Assembly: GCF_009834185.1 (NCBI RefSeq)
Contig: NZ_CP047173.1
Span: 1,364,001-1,428,000, forward strand
Direction: 5' to 3'
DNA from: Rathayibacter sp. VKM Ac-2760
Lineage (GTDB): Bacteria; Actinomycetota; Actinomycetes; Actinomycetales; Microbacteriaceae
DNA: 64,000 bases
Below, in pieces: positions 1 to 7,764 of the stretch. The position numbers and the translations under genes were made by a program. The stretch's first letter is position 1; every line of letters starts with the position of its first letter. The notes below the pieces were generated by a model, which was not told the origin of the DNA, searched no databases, and was given only the letters and a program-made list of their open reading frames with translations.

Positions 1-1
1 G

Positions 2-403
2 CCCGAGGAGATGCGCACCGAGCTGCACCGCATCCTCGACGAGACGGACCTCTGGGACCAGCGGGTGAGTGTGCTGCAGGTCACCGACGCGGTCGGCGGC
101 TACGTGCGCATCCGCGTCCTCGTCACCGCGAAGGACGCGCCGACGCTGTTCGATCTGCGTTGCTACGTGCGGGAGCGACTGGTCAGCTGGCTGCACGAGA
201 GCGACCCCATCGCACTGCCGCGCCAGCGGGTCGAGATGCAGCACGAGGAGGCGGGCACGGCCCCCGCGCCGCGCAGTCACACGCGCTCGGCGCCGGACAA
301 CCTGTTCTCCGGCGACCGTGCCTCGAACGAGCGCGGCGCGCTCTTCACCGGCCTGATCGACCTGCGCGAGACGCCGAGGGGCGGGGCGCCCGAGCGCGAC
401 TGA
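2..403 (+). CDS. Mechanosensitive ion channel (MscS family), C-terminal part
   Basis: The reading frame is open from the left edge of the window, so only about the last 133 residues are present; an in-frame ATG at position 11 is internal. The segment WDQRVSVLQVTDAVGGYVRI followed by TLFDLRCYVRERLVSWLHE resembles the soluble C-terminal domain of actinobacterial MscS-family channels, which open under membrane tension and protect against osmotic downshock. The membrane segments must lie upstream of the window. The last 50 residues are low-complexity and probably disordered. The call rests on this C-terminal resemblance only. Confidence 0.72.
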   Translation, partial: PEEMRTELHRILDETDLWDQRVSVLQVTDAVGGYVRIRVLVTAKDAPTLFDLRCYVRERLVSWLHESDPIALPRQRVEMQHEEAGTAPAPRSHTRSAPDNLFSGDRASNERGALFTGLIDLRETPRGGAPERD

Positions 404-414
404 CGCTGCAGGGC

Positions 415-1182
415 CTAGCCGTCGCCCTCCGCGAAGGCGACCAGCGCCTCGGCGATCCGCGCGTCGGCCTCCTCGTGACCGATGGTGGCGGTGCCGTCAC
501 CCGGCTGCGGGCCGTACCAGCCGAAGTCGGCGTGGTTGGCGCCGGCGATCTCGACGAACTCCGCATCGGCGGGCAGCTGGTCGCTCGCCGCCGCGACCTT
601 CGCCGGGGTGCTCAGCCCGTCCTCCGAGCCGCTCAGACTCAGGACCGGCAGAGCCGAGCCCGAGAGGTCGTTCGCGCAGTAGCTGCCGAGCAGCACGAGA
701 CCCGCCACCCCGGGGTCCTCGGCCCAGCGGCAGGCCACGACGCCGCCGAGGGAGTGGCCGCCGACCAGCCACTCGTCGACGCCGGGGCCCTGCGCCGTGA
801 AGGTCTCGAGCGGGCGCAGGTCGAAGAACGCGAGGTTGAGGATCGGCCGCGTGATGACCACCGTGGCGCCCGCCTCGACCAGCGGGGAGAGCGTCGCCTC
901 GTAGGAGGCCGCGTCGACCTTCGCCCCGGGGATGAAGACGAGCCCCGTGCCGGCCAGGGCGGTCGAGGCCTCGTCGGTCGGGGTCAGCACGATCGCGTTG
1001 TCGGTGCGCTCGACCGCGACGGCCGGGTCGGCGTCGACCCGCGCGAGCGCCGCCTCGTCCGGCCCCATCACGATCGAGGACCAGGTCAGGAAGCCGAGGA
1101 CGGCGACGGCGAGCAGGCCGCCGAGGCTCAGGAGGACGATCCGGAGCGGCCTGCGCCGCCTCGTCGGCGTCGCGGCGCTCAC
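415..1182 (-). CDS. Alpha/beta hydrolase, membrane-anchored
   Basis: This protein of about 255 residues begins VSAATPTRRRRPLRI, followed by a hydrophobic segment (about residues 14-33) that fits a signal anchor with a positive N-terminus, so the catalytic domain is probably outside the membrane. The nucleophile elbow GHSLGG, a likely acid in GSEDGL and a late His in GANHADFGW give a full alpha/beta-hydrolase triad. I chose the GTG at 1182 because it overlaps the stop of the upstream GH15 gene by 4 bp (GTGA), which implies translational coupling; the longer open frame beginning at 1308 lies inside that gene. Substrate is unknown. Confidence 0.8.
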   Translation of the reverse strand: MSAATPTRRRRPLRIVLLSLGGLLAVAVLGFLTWSSIVMGPDEAALARVDADPAVAVERTDNAIVLTPTDEASTALAGTGLVFIPGAKVDAASYEATLSPLVEAGATVVITRPILNLAFFDLRPLETFTAQGPGVDEWLVGGHSLGGVVACRWAEDPGVAGLVLLGSYCANDLSGSALPVLSLSGSEDGLSTPAKVAAASDQLPADAEFVEIAGANHADFGWYGPQPGDGTATIGHEEADARIAEALVAFAEGDG

Positions 1183-2951
1183 CGGTGCGCCGCGATCGCG
1201 TCGGCGGCCTGGACGAGCGCGAGGTGCGAGAGGGCCTGCGGGGTGTTGCCCGCGTGCCGCTCGTTCTCCACGTCGTACTCCTCGGACAGCAGCCCGACGT
1301 CGTTGCACAGGCCGACCAGGCGGTCCATCAGCGCCCGCGCGTCGTCGATGCGGCCCGACGCGGCGTACTGCCGCACCAGCCAGAACGAGCAGGCGAGGAA
1401 CGGGTGCTCGCCGCCGGCGAGGCCGTCGACCGACGACTCCGTGCGGTAGCGGTGCAGCAGGCCCTCGTGCATCAGCGCGCGCTCGAGCTCGGCGACCGTG
1501 CCGAGCATCCGCGGGTCGTCGGCGGCGACGAAGCCCACCATCGGCAGCACGAGCAGCGAGGCGTCCACCTCGCTCGAGCCGTAGGACTGCACGAAGTGCC
1601 CGCGCTCGGAGTCGAAGCCCTGCGCCTCGATCTCTGCGCGGACCGTGTCGCGGAGCCGCTCCCAGGTCTCCACGGGTCCGTCGAGGCCGTGCTCGCGGAC
1701 GGCGCGCACGCCGCGATCGAGGGCGGCCCAGATCATCACGCGCGAGTGCGTGAAGTGCCGCGGCTCCCCGCGGATCTCCCAGATGCCGTTGTCGGGCCGC
1801 TGCCAGTTGCTCTCGACGAAGCCGAGCAGGGCGCGCTGCAGCGGCCAGGAGAACTCGGTCTCGTCGACGCCGGCCGAGCGCGCCTCGTGCAGGGCGACCA
1901 TCACCTCGCCGATCACGTCGGCCTGGTACTGGTCGACCGCGGCGTTGCCGATGCGGACGGGCGACGCGCCGTCGTAGCCGGGCAGGCTCGGCATGGTCCG
2001 CTCGGCCAGATCGCGCTCACCCGCGAGGCCGTACATGATCTGCACGTCCTCCGGGGAGCCGGCGACGGCGCGGAGCAGCCAGGTGCGCCACTTCTGCGCC
2101 TCCTTCTCGAAGCCGTGCGCGAGCAGGGCCTCGAGGGTCAGCGAGGCGTCGCGCAGCCAGACGTAGCGGTAGTCCCAGTTGCGGCTGCCGCCGAACTCCT
2201 CGGGCAGCGACGTGGTGGCCGCGGCGACGATGCCGCCGGTCTGGTCGTCGGTGAGGGCGCGGAGGGTGAGCAGCGAGCGGACGACGGCGTCCCGGTAGGG
2301 GCCGTCGTAGCGGATGGTGCCCGCCCACTCCGTCCACCAGCGCACGGTGCGCTCGAGCGCCCGGTCGACGTCGAGCACCTTCGGCGCGCGCTGGTGCGAG
2401 GGGAACCACGCCATCGACAGGTCGACGGTCTCGCCGGGCGCGACGTCGAACTCGGCCGAGTGCACGTGGTCGGTCGCCGCGAGACGCACGCCGCGGACCA
2501 CGACCGCGTCCGGACCGGCGACGGCCACGAGCAGCGGATCCGCCTCCGTCCCCTCCTGGCGCACCCACGGCATCGTGCGGGCGTAGTCGAACCGGATGCG
2601 CAGCTCCTGGCGCATCCGCACCGAGCCCGAGACCCCCTTCACGCGGCGGACCAGCTCGGCGCGCTCGTCGCGCAGCGGCATGACGTCGGTGACCTCGACG
2701 ACGCCGCTCGCCGTGGTCCAGGTCGTGACCAGGGCGAGGCTGTCGCCGAGGTAGTGCCGCTCCGTGGTCGCCTCGGCGTCCACCGGGCGCAACGACCAGC
2801 GACCCTGATCGTCACCGCCCAGGAGCGCGCCGAAGATCGATGCGGAGTCGAAGCGGGGGAGGCAGAGCCAGTCGATGCCGCCGTCGCGCGAGACGAGGGC
2901 GGCGGTGCGGCAGTCGGAGAGGACGGCGTAGTCCTCGATCGGGGAGACCAT
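1179..2951 (-). CDS. Glycoside hydrolase family 15 protein (glucoamylase/trehalase-like)
   Basis: The 590-residue protein has the GH15 layout: an N-terminal beta-sandwich domain starting IEDYAVLSDCRTAALVSRDG, then an (alpha/alpha)6 barrel. The barrel carries PDNGIWEIRGEPRHFTHSR, where the Glu of IWE is the usual general acid, and the late GNTPQALSH segment near the second carboxylate. Members of the family hydrolyse alpha-glucosidic bonds in starch oligosaccharides or trehalose; the trehalase branch is common in actinobacteria, and otsAB lies 6 kb away, but the substrate cannot be read from sequence. No signal peptide is seen, so it is probably cytosolic. It is coupled to the hydrolase gene downstream. 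Confidence 0.9.
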   Translation of the reverse strand: MVSPIEDYAVLSDCRTAALVSRDGGIDWLCLPRFDSASIFGALLGGDDQGRWSLRPVDAEATTERHYLGDSLALVTTWTTASGVVEVTDVMPLRDERAELVRRVKGVSGSVRMRQELRIRFDYARTMPWVRQEGTEADPLLVAVAGPDAVVVRGVRLAATDHVHSAEFDVAPGETVDLSMAWFPSHQRAPKVLDVDRALERTVRWWTEWAGTIRYDGPYRDAVVRSLLTLRALTDDQTGGIVAAATTSLPEEFGGSRNWDYRYVWLRDASLTLEALLAHGFEKEAQKWRTWLLRAVAGSPEDVQIMYGLAGERDLAERTMPSLPGYDGASPVRIGNAAVDQYQADVIGEVMVALHEARSAGVDETEFSWPLQRALLGFVESNWQRPDNGIWEIRGEPRHFTHSRVMIWAALDRGVRAVREHGLDGPVETWERLRDTVRAEIEAQGFDSERGHFVQSYGSSEVDASLLVLPMVGFVAADDPRMLGTVAELERALMHEGLLHRYRTESSVDGLAGGEHPFLACSFWLVRQYAASGRIDDARALMDRLVGLCNDVGLLSEEYDVENERHAGNTPQALSHLALVQAADAIAAHR

Positions 2952-3055
2952 GCGCTGATCCTCGCAGCAGAACGCTGGGCGCCGCCCGCGGCGGTCGCGC
3001 CGCGCCGCCGCGGTCCGCCGCCGTCAAGGCCGGGAAACGGTCGGCGGAGGCGCCG

Positions 3056-3061
3056 TAGGGT
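3056..3061 (+). promoter_or_regulatory. -10 box of a probable leaderless promoter for zwf
   Basis: TAGGGT lies 7 nt before the ATG at 3069 and no Shine-Dalgarno sequence is present between them. A start site about 7 nt downstream of the box would put transcription start at the A of the ATG. The same geometry recurs at other genes in this window. Confidence 0.5.
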
Positions 3062-3068
3062 GTGGCCC

Positions 3069-4442
3069 ATGCCTCAGTCGGTCTCCACGCTGCTCATCCT
3101 CGGTGCGACGGGCGACCTGTCCGCCCGCCTCCTCCTCCCCGCCGTCGGTCAGCTGCTGACCCGCGAGCCCGACCGCCGCCTGCACCTCGTCGGCGCAGGC
3201 CAGGAGGACTGGACGCAGGAGCACTGGCACGACGTCGTCGCCGGCTCGTTCGGCACCGAGGGCGCGGAGGGAGCGGCGATCGACGCGCTGGTCGCGGGCA
3301 CGCGCTACCAGCAGGTCGACGTCACCGATCCGGAGGCGATGGCCGCGCTGCTCGCGAGCTGCGACGGACCGGTCGCGCTCTACTTCGCTCTGCCGCCCGC
3401 GGTCGCCGCGAAGGCCTGCGACGCACTCGCGGCGCACGACCTGCCGGAGGGCACCGTGCTCGCGCTCGAGAAGCCGTTCGGCACGGACGAGAAGAGCGCG
3501 CACGCGCTGAACGAGCGCGTCGCCGCCCTCGTGCCGGAGGACCGGGTGCACCGCGTCGACCACTTCCTCGGCCGCGCGACGGTGATGAACCTGCTCGGCC
3601 TGCGCTTCGCGAACCGGATCCTCGAGCCGCTCTGGTCCGCCGAGCACATCGAGAGCGTCGCGATCGTCTACGACGAGCAGCTCGGGCTGGAGGGGCGCGC
3701 GGGGTACTACGACGGCGCGGGCGCGCTGATCGACATGATCCAGAGCCACCTGCTGCAGGTGCTGGCGGTCGTCGCGATGGAGCCGCCGTCGACGCTCGGC
3801 GCGGCCGACCTGCGTGACGCCAAGGGCATCGTGCTGCGGGCGACCCGCCTGCGGGGCGACGACCTGACGGAGAGCTCGCGGCGGGCCCGCTACACCGCCG
3901 GCTCCGTCGACGGCCGGGAGCTGCCGGCCTACGCCGACGAGAAGGGCGTCGACCCCTCGCGCAAGACCGAGACGCTCGCCGAGCTCACCGTCGAGATCGA
4001 CACCTGGCGCTGGGCGGGCGTGCCGTTCACGCTGCGCTCCGGCAAGGCTCTGGGCGAGCGGCGCCGCGAGATCGTCATCCGCTTCAAGCCGGTGCCGCAC
4101 CTGCCGGCCGGCTTCCACGGCACGGCCGACGCGTCGGTGCTGCGGCTGTTCCTCGCGCCCGACCAGATGGCGCTGGAGCTGAACATCAACGGCCCCGGCG
4201 ACCCGTACACGCTGGAGCGCGCCTCGCTGGAGGCGACCTTCGGCGCGGGGGAGCTGCTGGCTTACGGCGAGGTCATCTCCGGGATCCTCGACGACGACCC
4301 GTCCCTGTCGGTCCGCGGCGATGCGGCCGAGGAGTGCTGGCGCATCGTGCAGCCCGCGATCGACGCCTGGCGCGCCGACGACGTGCCGCTCGACGAGTAC
4401 GCGGCCGGCAGCGACGGCCCGGAGGCCTGGCCGGCGGTCTGA
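3069..4442 (+). CDS. zwf: Glucose-6-phosphate dehydrogenase
   Basis: This 457-residue protein catalyses NADP-dependent oxidation of glucose 6-phosphate, the entry step of the oxidative pentose phosphate pathway. Visible marks are the N-terminal dinucleotide fold LILGATGDLSARLLLPA, the EKPFG segment, and the substrate site HRVDHFLGRATVMNLLGLRF (residues about 160-180), where the RVDHFLG core holds the catalytic His. It is slightly shorter than typical proteobacterial Zwf (about 490). I took the ATG at 3069 although the frame is open far upstream, because the dinucleotide fold starts right there. It is divergent from the GH15 gene and precedes a sugar PTS, consistent with central sugar metabolism. 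Confidence 0.93.
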   Translation: MPQSVSTLLILGATGDLSARLLLPAVGQLLTREPDRRLHLVGAGQEDWTQEHWHDVVAGSFGTEGAEGAAIDALVAGTRYQQVDVTDPEAMAALLASCDGPVALYFALPPAVAAKACDALAAHDLPEGTVLALEKPFGTDEKSAHALNERVAALVPEDRVHRVDHFLGRATVMNLLGLRFANRILEPLWSAEHIESVAIVYDEQLGLEGRAGYYDGAGALIDMIQSHLLQVLAVVAMEPPSTLGAADLRDAKGIVLRATRLRGDDLTESSRRARYTAGSVDGRELPAYADEKGVDPSRKTETLAELTVEIDTWRWAGVPFTLRSGKALGERRREIVIRFKPVPHLPAGFHGTADASVLRLFLAPDQMALELNINGPGDPYTLERASLEATFGAGELLAYGEVISGILDDDPSLSVRGDAAEECWRIVQPAIDAWRADDVPLDEYAAGSDGPEAWPAV

Positions 4443-4445
4443 TCG

Positions 4446-4463
4446 CGTCCGCCGAGGGGGCGG
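4446..4463 (+). terminator. Short GC hairpin after zwf, possible terminator
   Basis: TCCGCC and GGCGGA arms flank a short G-rich loop just downstream of the zwf stop. There is no clear T-run, so this is only a candidate for intrinsic termination. Confidence 0.3.
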
Positions 4464-4578
4464 ATCGTCGACCCGCCGTCGACGTTCCGCGCCACCGGAC
4501 GACGGAGCCCGTCGGCCGCCCTACTCTGGCCGCGGGCGATCGTGAGCATCGCTCGATCGTCGGTTCGAGGGAGTCTCC

Positions 4579-5028
4579 GTGGTCCATGTCCTGTCCCCGC
4601 TCACCGGGGCCGCCGTACCCCTCGCGTCGGTGCCTGATCCGCTCTTCGCGGCGGGCGCGATGGGGCCTGGGATCGCGATCGCGCCGCCCGAGCGGCCGCT
4701 CGAGGTGGTCGCACCGATCGACGGCACGCTGGCGCAGGTCTTCCCGCACGCCTTCGTGGTCGCTGCCGACGACGGACTCGCCGTGCTGGTGCACCTCGGG
4801 ATCGACACCGTCGGGCTCGGCGGTGCCGGCTTCATCGCCCTCGCCGCGAAGGGCGACCGGGTCGAGGCGGGGGCGTCGATCGTGACCTACGACGTCCCGG
4901 CGATCCTCGCGGCGGGGCTCTCGGCCGTCGTCCCCGTCGTCGTGCTCGAGCGGCCCGCGGAGGCCGTCGCCGTCCTGGTCGCCGACGGCGCGGCCCTCCA
5001 GCCCGGCACCGCGCTCCTCTCCGCATGA
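4579..5028 (+). CDS. PTS system sugar-specific EIIA component (glucose type)
   Basis: This is a 149-residue cytosolic phosphocarrier of the EIIA-Glc fold that passes phosphate from HPr to the EIIB domain encoded next door. The phospho-accepting His is His72 in LAVLVHLGIDTVGL, and the auxiliary active-site His is His57 in VFPHAF. The segment EVVAPIDGTLAQV is the usual beta-strand entry motif. The GTG start at 4579 gives the normal family length. The gene ends in ATGA overlap with the next frame, so IIA and IICB are one transcription unit. Confidence 0.9.
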   Translation: MVHVLSPLTGAAVPLASVPDPLFAAGAMGPGIAIAPPERPLEVVAPIDGTLAQVFPHAFVVAADDGLAVLVHLGIDTVGLGGAGFIALAAKGDRVEAGASIVTYDVPAILAAGLSAVVPVVVLERPAEAVAVLVADGAALQPGTALLSA

Positions 5029-5057
5029 CGCCCCGGCCCTCCCGCGGAGGAGACCCC

Positions 5058-6590
5058 GTGAGCGCCGCACCGGCCTCGCCCCGCCGTCGGCGCGGCGTTC
5101 CCGGCTTCGACCGGCTGCAGCGGCTCGGCACGAGCCTGATGCTCCCGATCGCGGTCCTCCCCGCCGCCGGGCTCCTGCTCCGGCTCGGTCAGCCGGACCT
5201 GCTCGGGCGGATCGACCTGCCCGTCCTCGGCGCCTTCTTCCAGGCGATGAGCGCGGCGGGCGGCGCCCTGTTCGAGAACCTGCCGCTGCTCTTCGCGGTC
5301 GGCGTCGCCCTGGGCTTCGCGAAGAAGGCGGACGGCTCGACCGCTCTCGCGGCCGTCGTCGGCCACCTCGTGCTCACGCACGTCTTCACGGCGATGTCGC
5401 CGGTCGTCCTGGCGGGACGGACCACGGCGGCGGGCACCCAGCTGCCGATCGACTACAGCGTGTTCGGCGGCATCGTCGTCGGTCTGCTCACGGCGGCGCT
5501 GTTCGACCGCTTCCACACCATCACGCTGCCCAGCTACGTGGGCTTCTTCGGCGGTCGGCGGTTCGTCCCGATCGTCGTGTCGCTCGCCTGCCTCGTCGTG
5601 GGCTTCGGCCTGAGCTGGTTCTACCCGGTCTTCGAGATCGGGCTCTCCGGCCTCGGGACCTTCATCGGCGGCACCGGCGCGCTCGGCGCGTTCGTCTACG
5701 GCGTCGCGAACCGGATGCTCATCCCGGTGGGGCTGCACCACATCCTGAACTCGTACGTCTGGTTCCTGCAGGGCTCGTACACCACCGCCGACGGCGGGGT
5801 CGTCACGGGCGAGCTGACCCGCTTCGCCGCGGGCGACCCGACGGCCGGCGCGCTCACCTCGGGCTTCTATCCCGTGCTGATGTTCGGGCTGCCCGCGGCG
5901 GCACTGGCGATGATCCACCTGGCCGACCGGTCGCAGCGGAAGGCCGCGATCGGCATACTCGGAGCCGCCGGGCTCACCGCGTTCCTCACCGGCATCACCG
6001 AGCCGCTCGAGTTCGCCTTCATGTTCGCGGCGTTCCCGCTCTACGTGGTGCACGCCCTGCTCACCGGCCTCTCGCTCGCCGTCGCGAATCTCCTCGACGT
6101 CCACCTCGGCTTCTCGTTCTCCGCGGGCCTCGTCGATCTGCTGCTCTACGGCACGGCCCCCGCCGCGAAGAACGTCGGACTGCTGGTGCTCCTGGGAGTC
6201 GTGTACTTCGTCGTGTACTACCTGCTGTTCCGGCTGGTCATCCGGCGGTGGAACCTGCGCACGCCGGGGCGCGAGGCGCTCGTGGCCGAGGGGGACGCCG
6301 AGGAGACGGGGGTCGTGGTCGTGGCTCCGGAGTCGTCCCCCGGTGCCGGGAGTCCCAAGGACTCCGCCGCGGAGCGGCTCATCGCGGCCTTCGGCGGGCG
6401 CGGCAATCTCGTCCGCGTCGACGCGTGCATCACGCGGCTGCGCGTGCAGGTGGGCGATCGTGCGCTCGTCGATCACGCGCGGCTCAGGGAGCTCGGCGCG
6501 GCCGGGGTGCTGGAGGTGGGCGAGAGCATCCAGGCGGTATTCGGGCCGCGGGCCGAGGTGCTGAAGAACGACATCCTCGACGTGCTCTGA
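5058..6590 (+). CDS. PTS transporter subunit EIICB (glucose/N-acetylglucosamine family)
   Basis: The roughly 510-residue protein combines a membrane EIIC domain (about ten hydrophobic segments, residues 20-400) with a C-terminal EIIB domain. EIIC carries the family motifs PIAVLPAAGLLLRLG, GLHHILNS and LTGITEPLEFAF; EIIB carries the phosphorylated Cys (about residue 457) in VDACITRLR. It imports and phosphorylates a hexose or amino sugar; which one is not decided by sequence. I prefer GTG 5058, preceded by GGAGGAG at a good distance, over the ATG at 5025, which overlaps the IIA stop. The 60-residue EIIC-EIIB linker is acidic and low-complexity. Confidence 0.9.
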   Translation: MSAAPASPRRRRGVPGFDRLQRLGTSLMLPIAVLPAAGLLLRLGQPDLLGRIDLPVLGAFFQAMSAAGGALFENLPLLFAVGVALGFAKKADGSTALAAVVGHLVLTHVFTAMSPVVLAGRTTAAGTQLPIDYSVFGGIVVGLLTAALFDRFHTITLPSYVGFFGGRRFVPIVVSLACLVVGFGLSWFYPVFEIGLSGLGTFIGGTGALGAFVYGVANRMLIPVGLHHILNSYVWFLQGSYTTADGGVVTGELTRFAAGDPTAGALTSGFYPVLMFGLPAAALAMIHLADRSQRKAAIGILGAAGLTAFLTGITEPLEFAFMFAAFPLYVVHALLTGLSLAVANLLDVHLGFSFSAGLVDLLLYGTAPAAKNVGLLVLLGVVYFVVYYLLFRLVIRRWNLRTPGREALVAEGDAEETGVVVVAPESSPGAGSPKDSAAERLIAAFGGRGNLVRVDACITRLRVQVGDRALVDHARLRELGAAGVLEVGESIQAVFGPRAEVLKNDILDVL

Positions 6591-6597
6591 GCGGGGC

Positions 6598-6732
6598 GGA
6601 TCTCGATACGCCCTCTGCGAGGGCTACTCGATCAGCAAGACACCTCTGCGAGGGCTACTCGATCAGCAGAACTGTCGTTCGCGGGCTACTCGATCAGCAG
6701 AACTGTCGTTCGCGGGCTACTCGATCAGCAGG
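6598..6732 (+). repeat. Dispersed repeat family A, tandemly expanded copy
   Basis: This stretch opens with TCTCGATACGCC and contains four copies of GGCTACTCGATCAGCA, separated by two duplicated spacers (one with CTCTGCGAGG, one with AACTGTCGTTCGC). Each copy ends in the same ACTCGATCAGCA box. The same boxes recur at five other sites in this window in both orientations, always between genes. It lies between the PTS gene and the convergent hypothetical gene. Confidence 0.85.
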
Positions 6733-6762
6733 AACCTCACGACCCGGCCCAGCGGCGGCGGG

Positions 6763-7251
6763 TCAGCGGGTGGCGTCGGCAGTGGAGGGGGCCGGGGTGG
6801 CGTCGGGCTCGGCCCAGACCGCGATCGGCTTCGGGTCCCAGGTGAGGGCGGCGGGCTCGGCGACGGGGGTCGCGTCCGCGGCGGGCTCGGACGGCACGGC
6901 GGGAGCGGCCTCGGCGGCGTGCAGGGCGGCGGGCGCCGCGATGACGGGAGGCGTCGACGCGCGCATGACCGGGATCGCGGAGGTGACGGGGTTCGCGGTG
7001 CCCTCGACGCCGGCGCGGAGCTGCTCGGCCTGGATCGCGGCGGACAGCTCGTGGGCGAGGGAGCGGGCGAGCATGCCGTGGAAGATCGGATCGCGGTCGT
7101 CGTGGCTGCGACGGGTGACGACCCAGGCCCCCTCGGCGCCGACGAAGGCGGAGAGGCGCTCGTGCACCACGGCGAAGAGCTCGTCCTGCGTGAGAGCGGG
7201 GGCCGCGACGACCTCGGGGGCCGGCTGGCGGCGCCTCAGACGAAACCTCAT
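6763..7251 (-). CDS. Hypothetical protein with Ala/Pro-rich tail
   Basis: I do not recognise this 162-residue protein. The N-terminal half (TQDELFAVVHERLSAFVGAE, then WVVTRRSHDDRDPIFHGMLA) looks like a small folded alpha/beta domain. From about residue 90 on it is rich in Ala, Pro, Glu and Val and probably disordered. There is no signal peptide or membrane segment. The start ATG at 7251 has only a weak ribosome binding site. Its 3' end abuts a family A repeat. Confidence 0.6.
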   Translation of the reverse strand: MRFRLRRRQPAPEVVAAPALTQDELFAVVHERLSAFVGAEGAWVVTRRSHDDRDPIFHGMLARSLAHELSAAIQAEQLRAGVEGTANPVTSAIPVMRASTPPVIAAPAALHAAEAAPAVPSEPAADATPVAEPAALTWDPKPIAVWAEPDATPAPSTADATR

Positions 7252-7367
7252 GTGAACCCCGTTTCCCGTGCCGCGTGCTGGTGCCTCCAGTGTCTCCGGG
7301 GGAGGACGCCGGACCGCGCTGACACGCCGCGGCGCGGGGCACGCGGCGTGTCAGAAGGGGAGTGCGC

Positions 7368-7577
7368 TCAGCGGTCGCGCTTCTTGCCGTTCTGCTCCTT
7401 GACGAGCTCCTTCGAGTCGTAGGAGACCGAGCCGATGGCGACCGCGAGGGCGATCGCCCAGCTGACCCACTGCAGGGCCAGTCGCCAGTCGCGCGGACCC
7501 TTGCGCGTCGTCTGCAGGATGGACCAGCCTCCGACGATCGCGCTGATGACGCTGGAATTGAGGATGAACTTGCGCAT
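7368..7577 (-). CDS. Small membrane protein, hypothetical
   Basis: This 69-residue protein starts MRKFILNSSVISAIVGG and has a hydrophobic helix around residues 38-53 (WVSWAIALAVAIGSV), with a basic C-terminus (GKKRDR). A clear AGGAGG ribosome binding site sits 6 nt before the ATG, which supports real translation. It may be a single- or two-pass membrane protein; the N-terminal 20 residues are also fairly hydrophobic. No family is recognised. It lies alone between a co-directional hypothetical gene and the divergent transporter. Confidence 0.65.
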   Translation of the reverse strand: MRKFILNSSVISAIVGGWSILQTTRKGPRDWRLALQWVSWAIALAVAIGSVSYDSKELVKEQNGKKRDR

Positions 7578-7764
7578 CGATTGCCTCCTGTGTTCACGAC
7601 GACGCTAGCGGTGCGGCGCGCTCCGCCCCAACGGTTGACAGCGCGGACCCCGACCGGCGGCGCCCTCGACGGCCATCGGTCGGCACTGCGGCGATGCGCG
7701 CCCGCTACGGTGAACCGCTGCCGAGCGCTCCGCCCGCGCAGGCACCGAGGAGAACGGGTACGAC

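Noticed and set aside
1185..3068. One long plus-strand protein fused to glucose-6-phosphate dehydrogenase
   Set aside because: The frame is open across the GH15 gene only because GC-rich antisense frames lack stops; the real enzyme starts at the ATG at 3069, where its dinucleotide fold begins.
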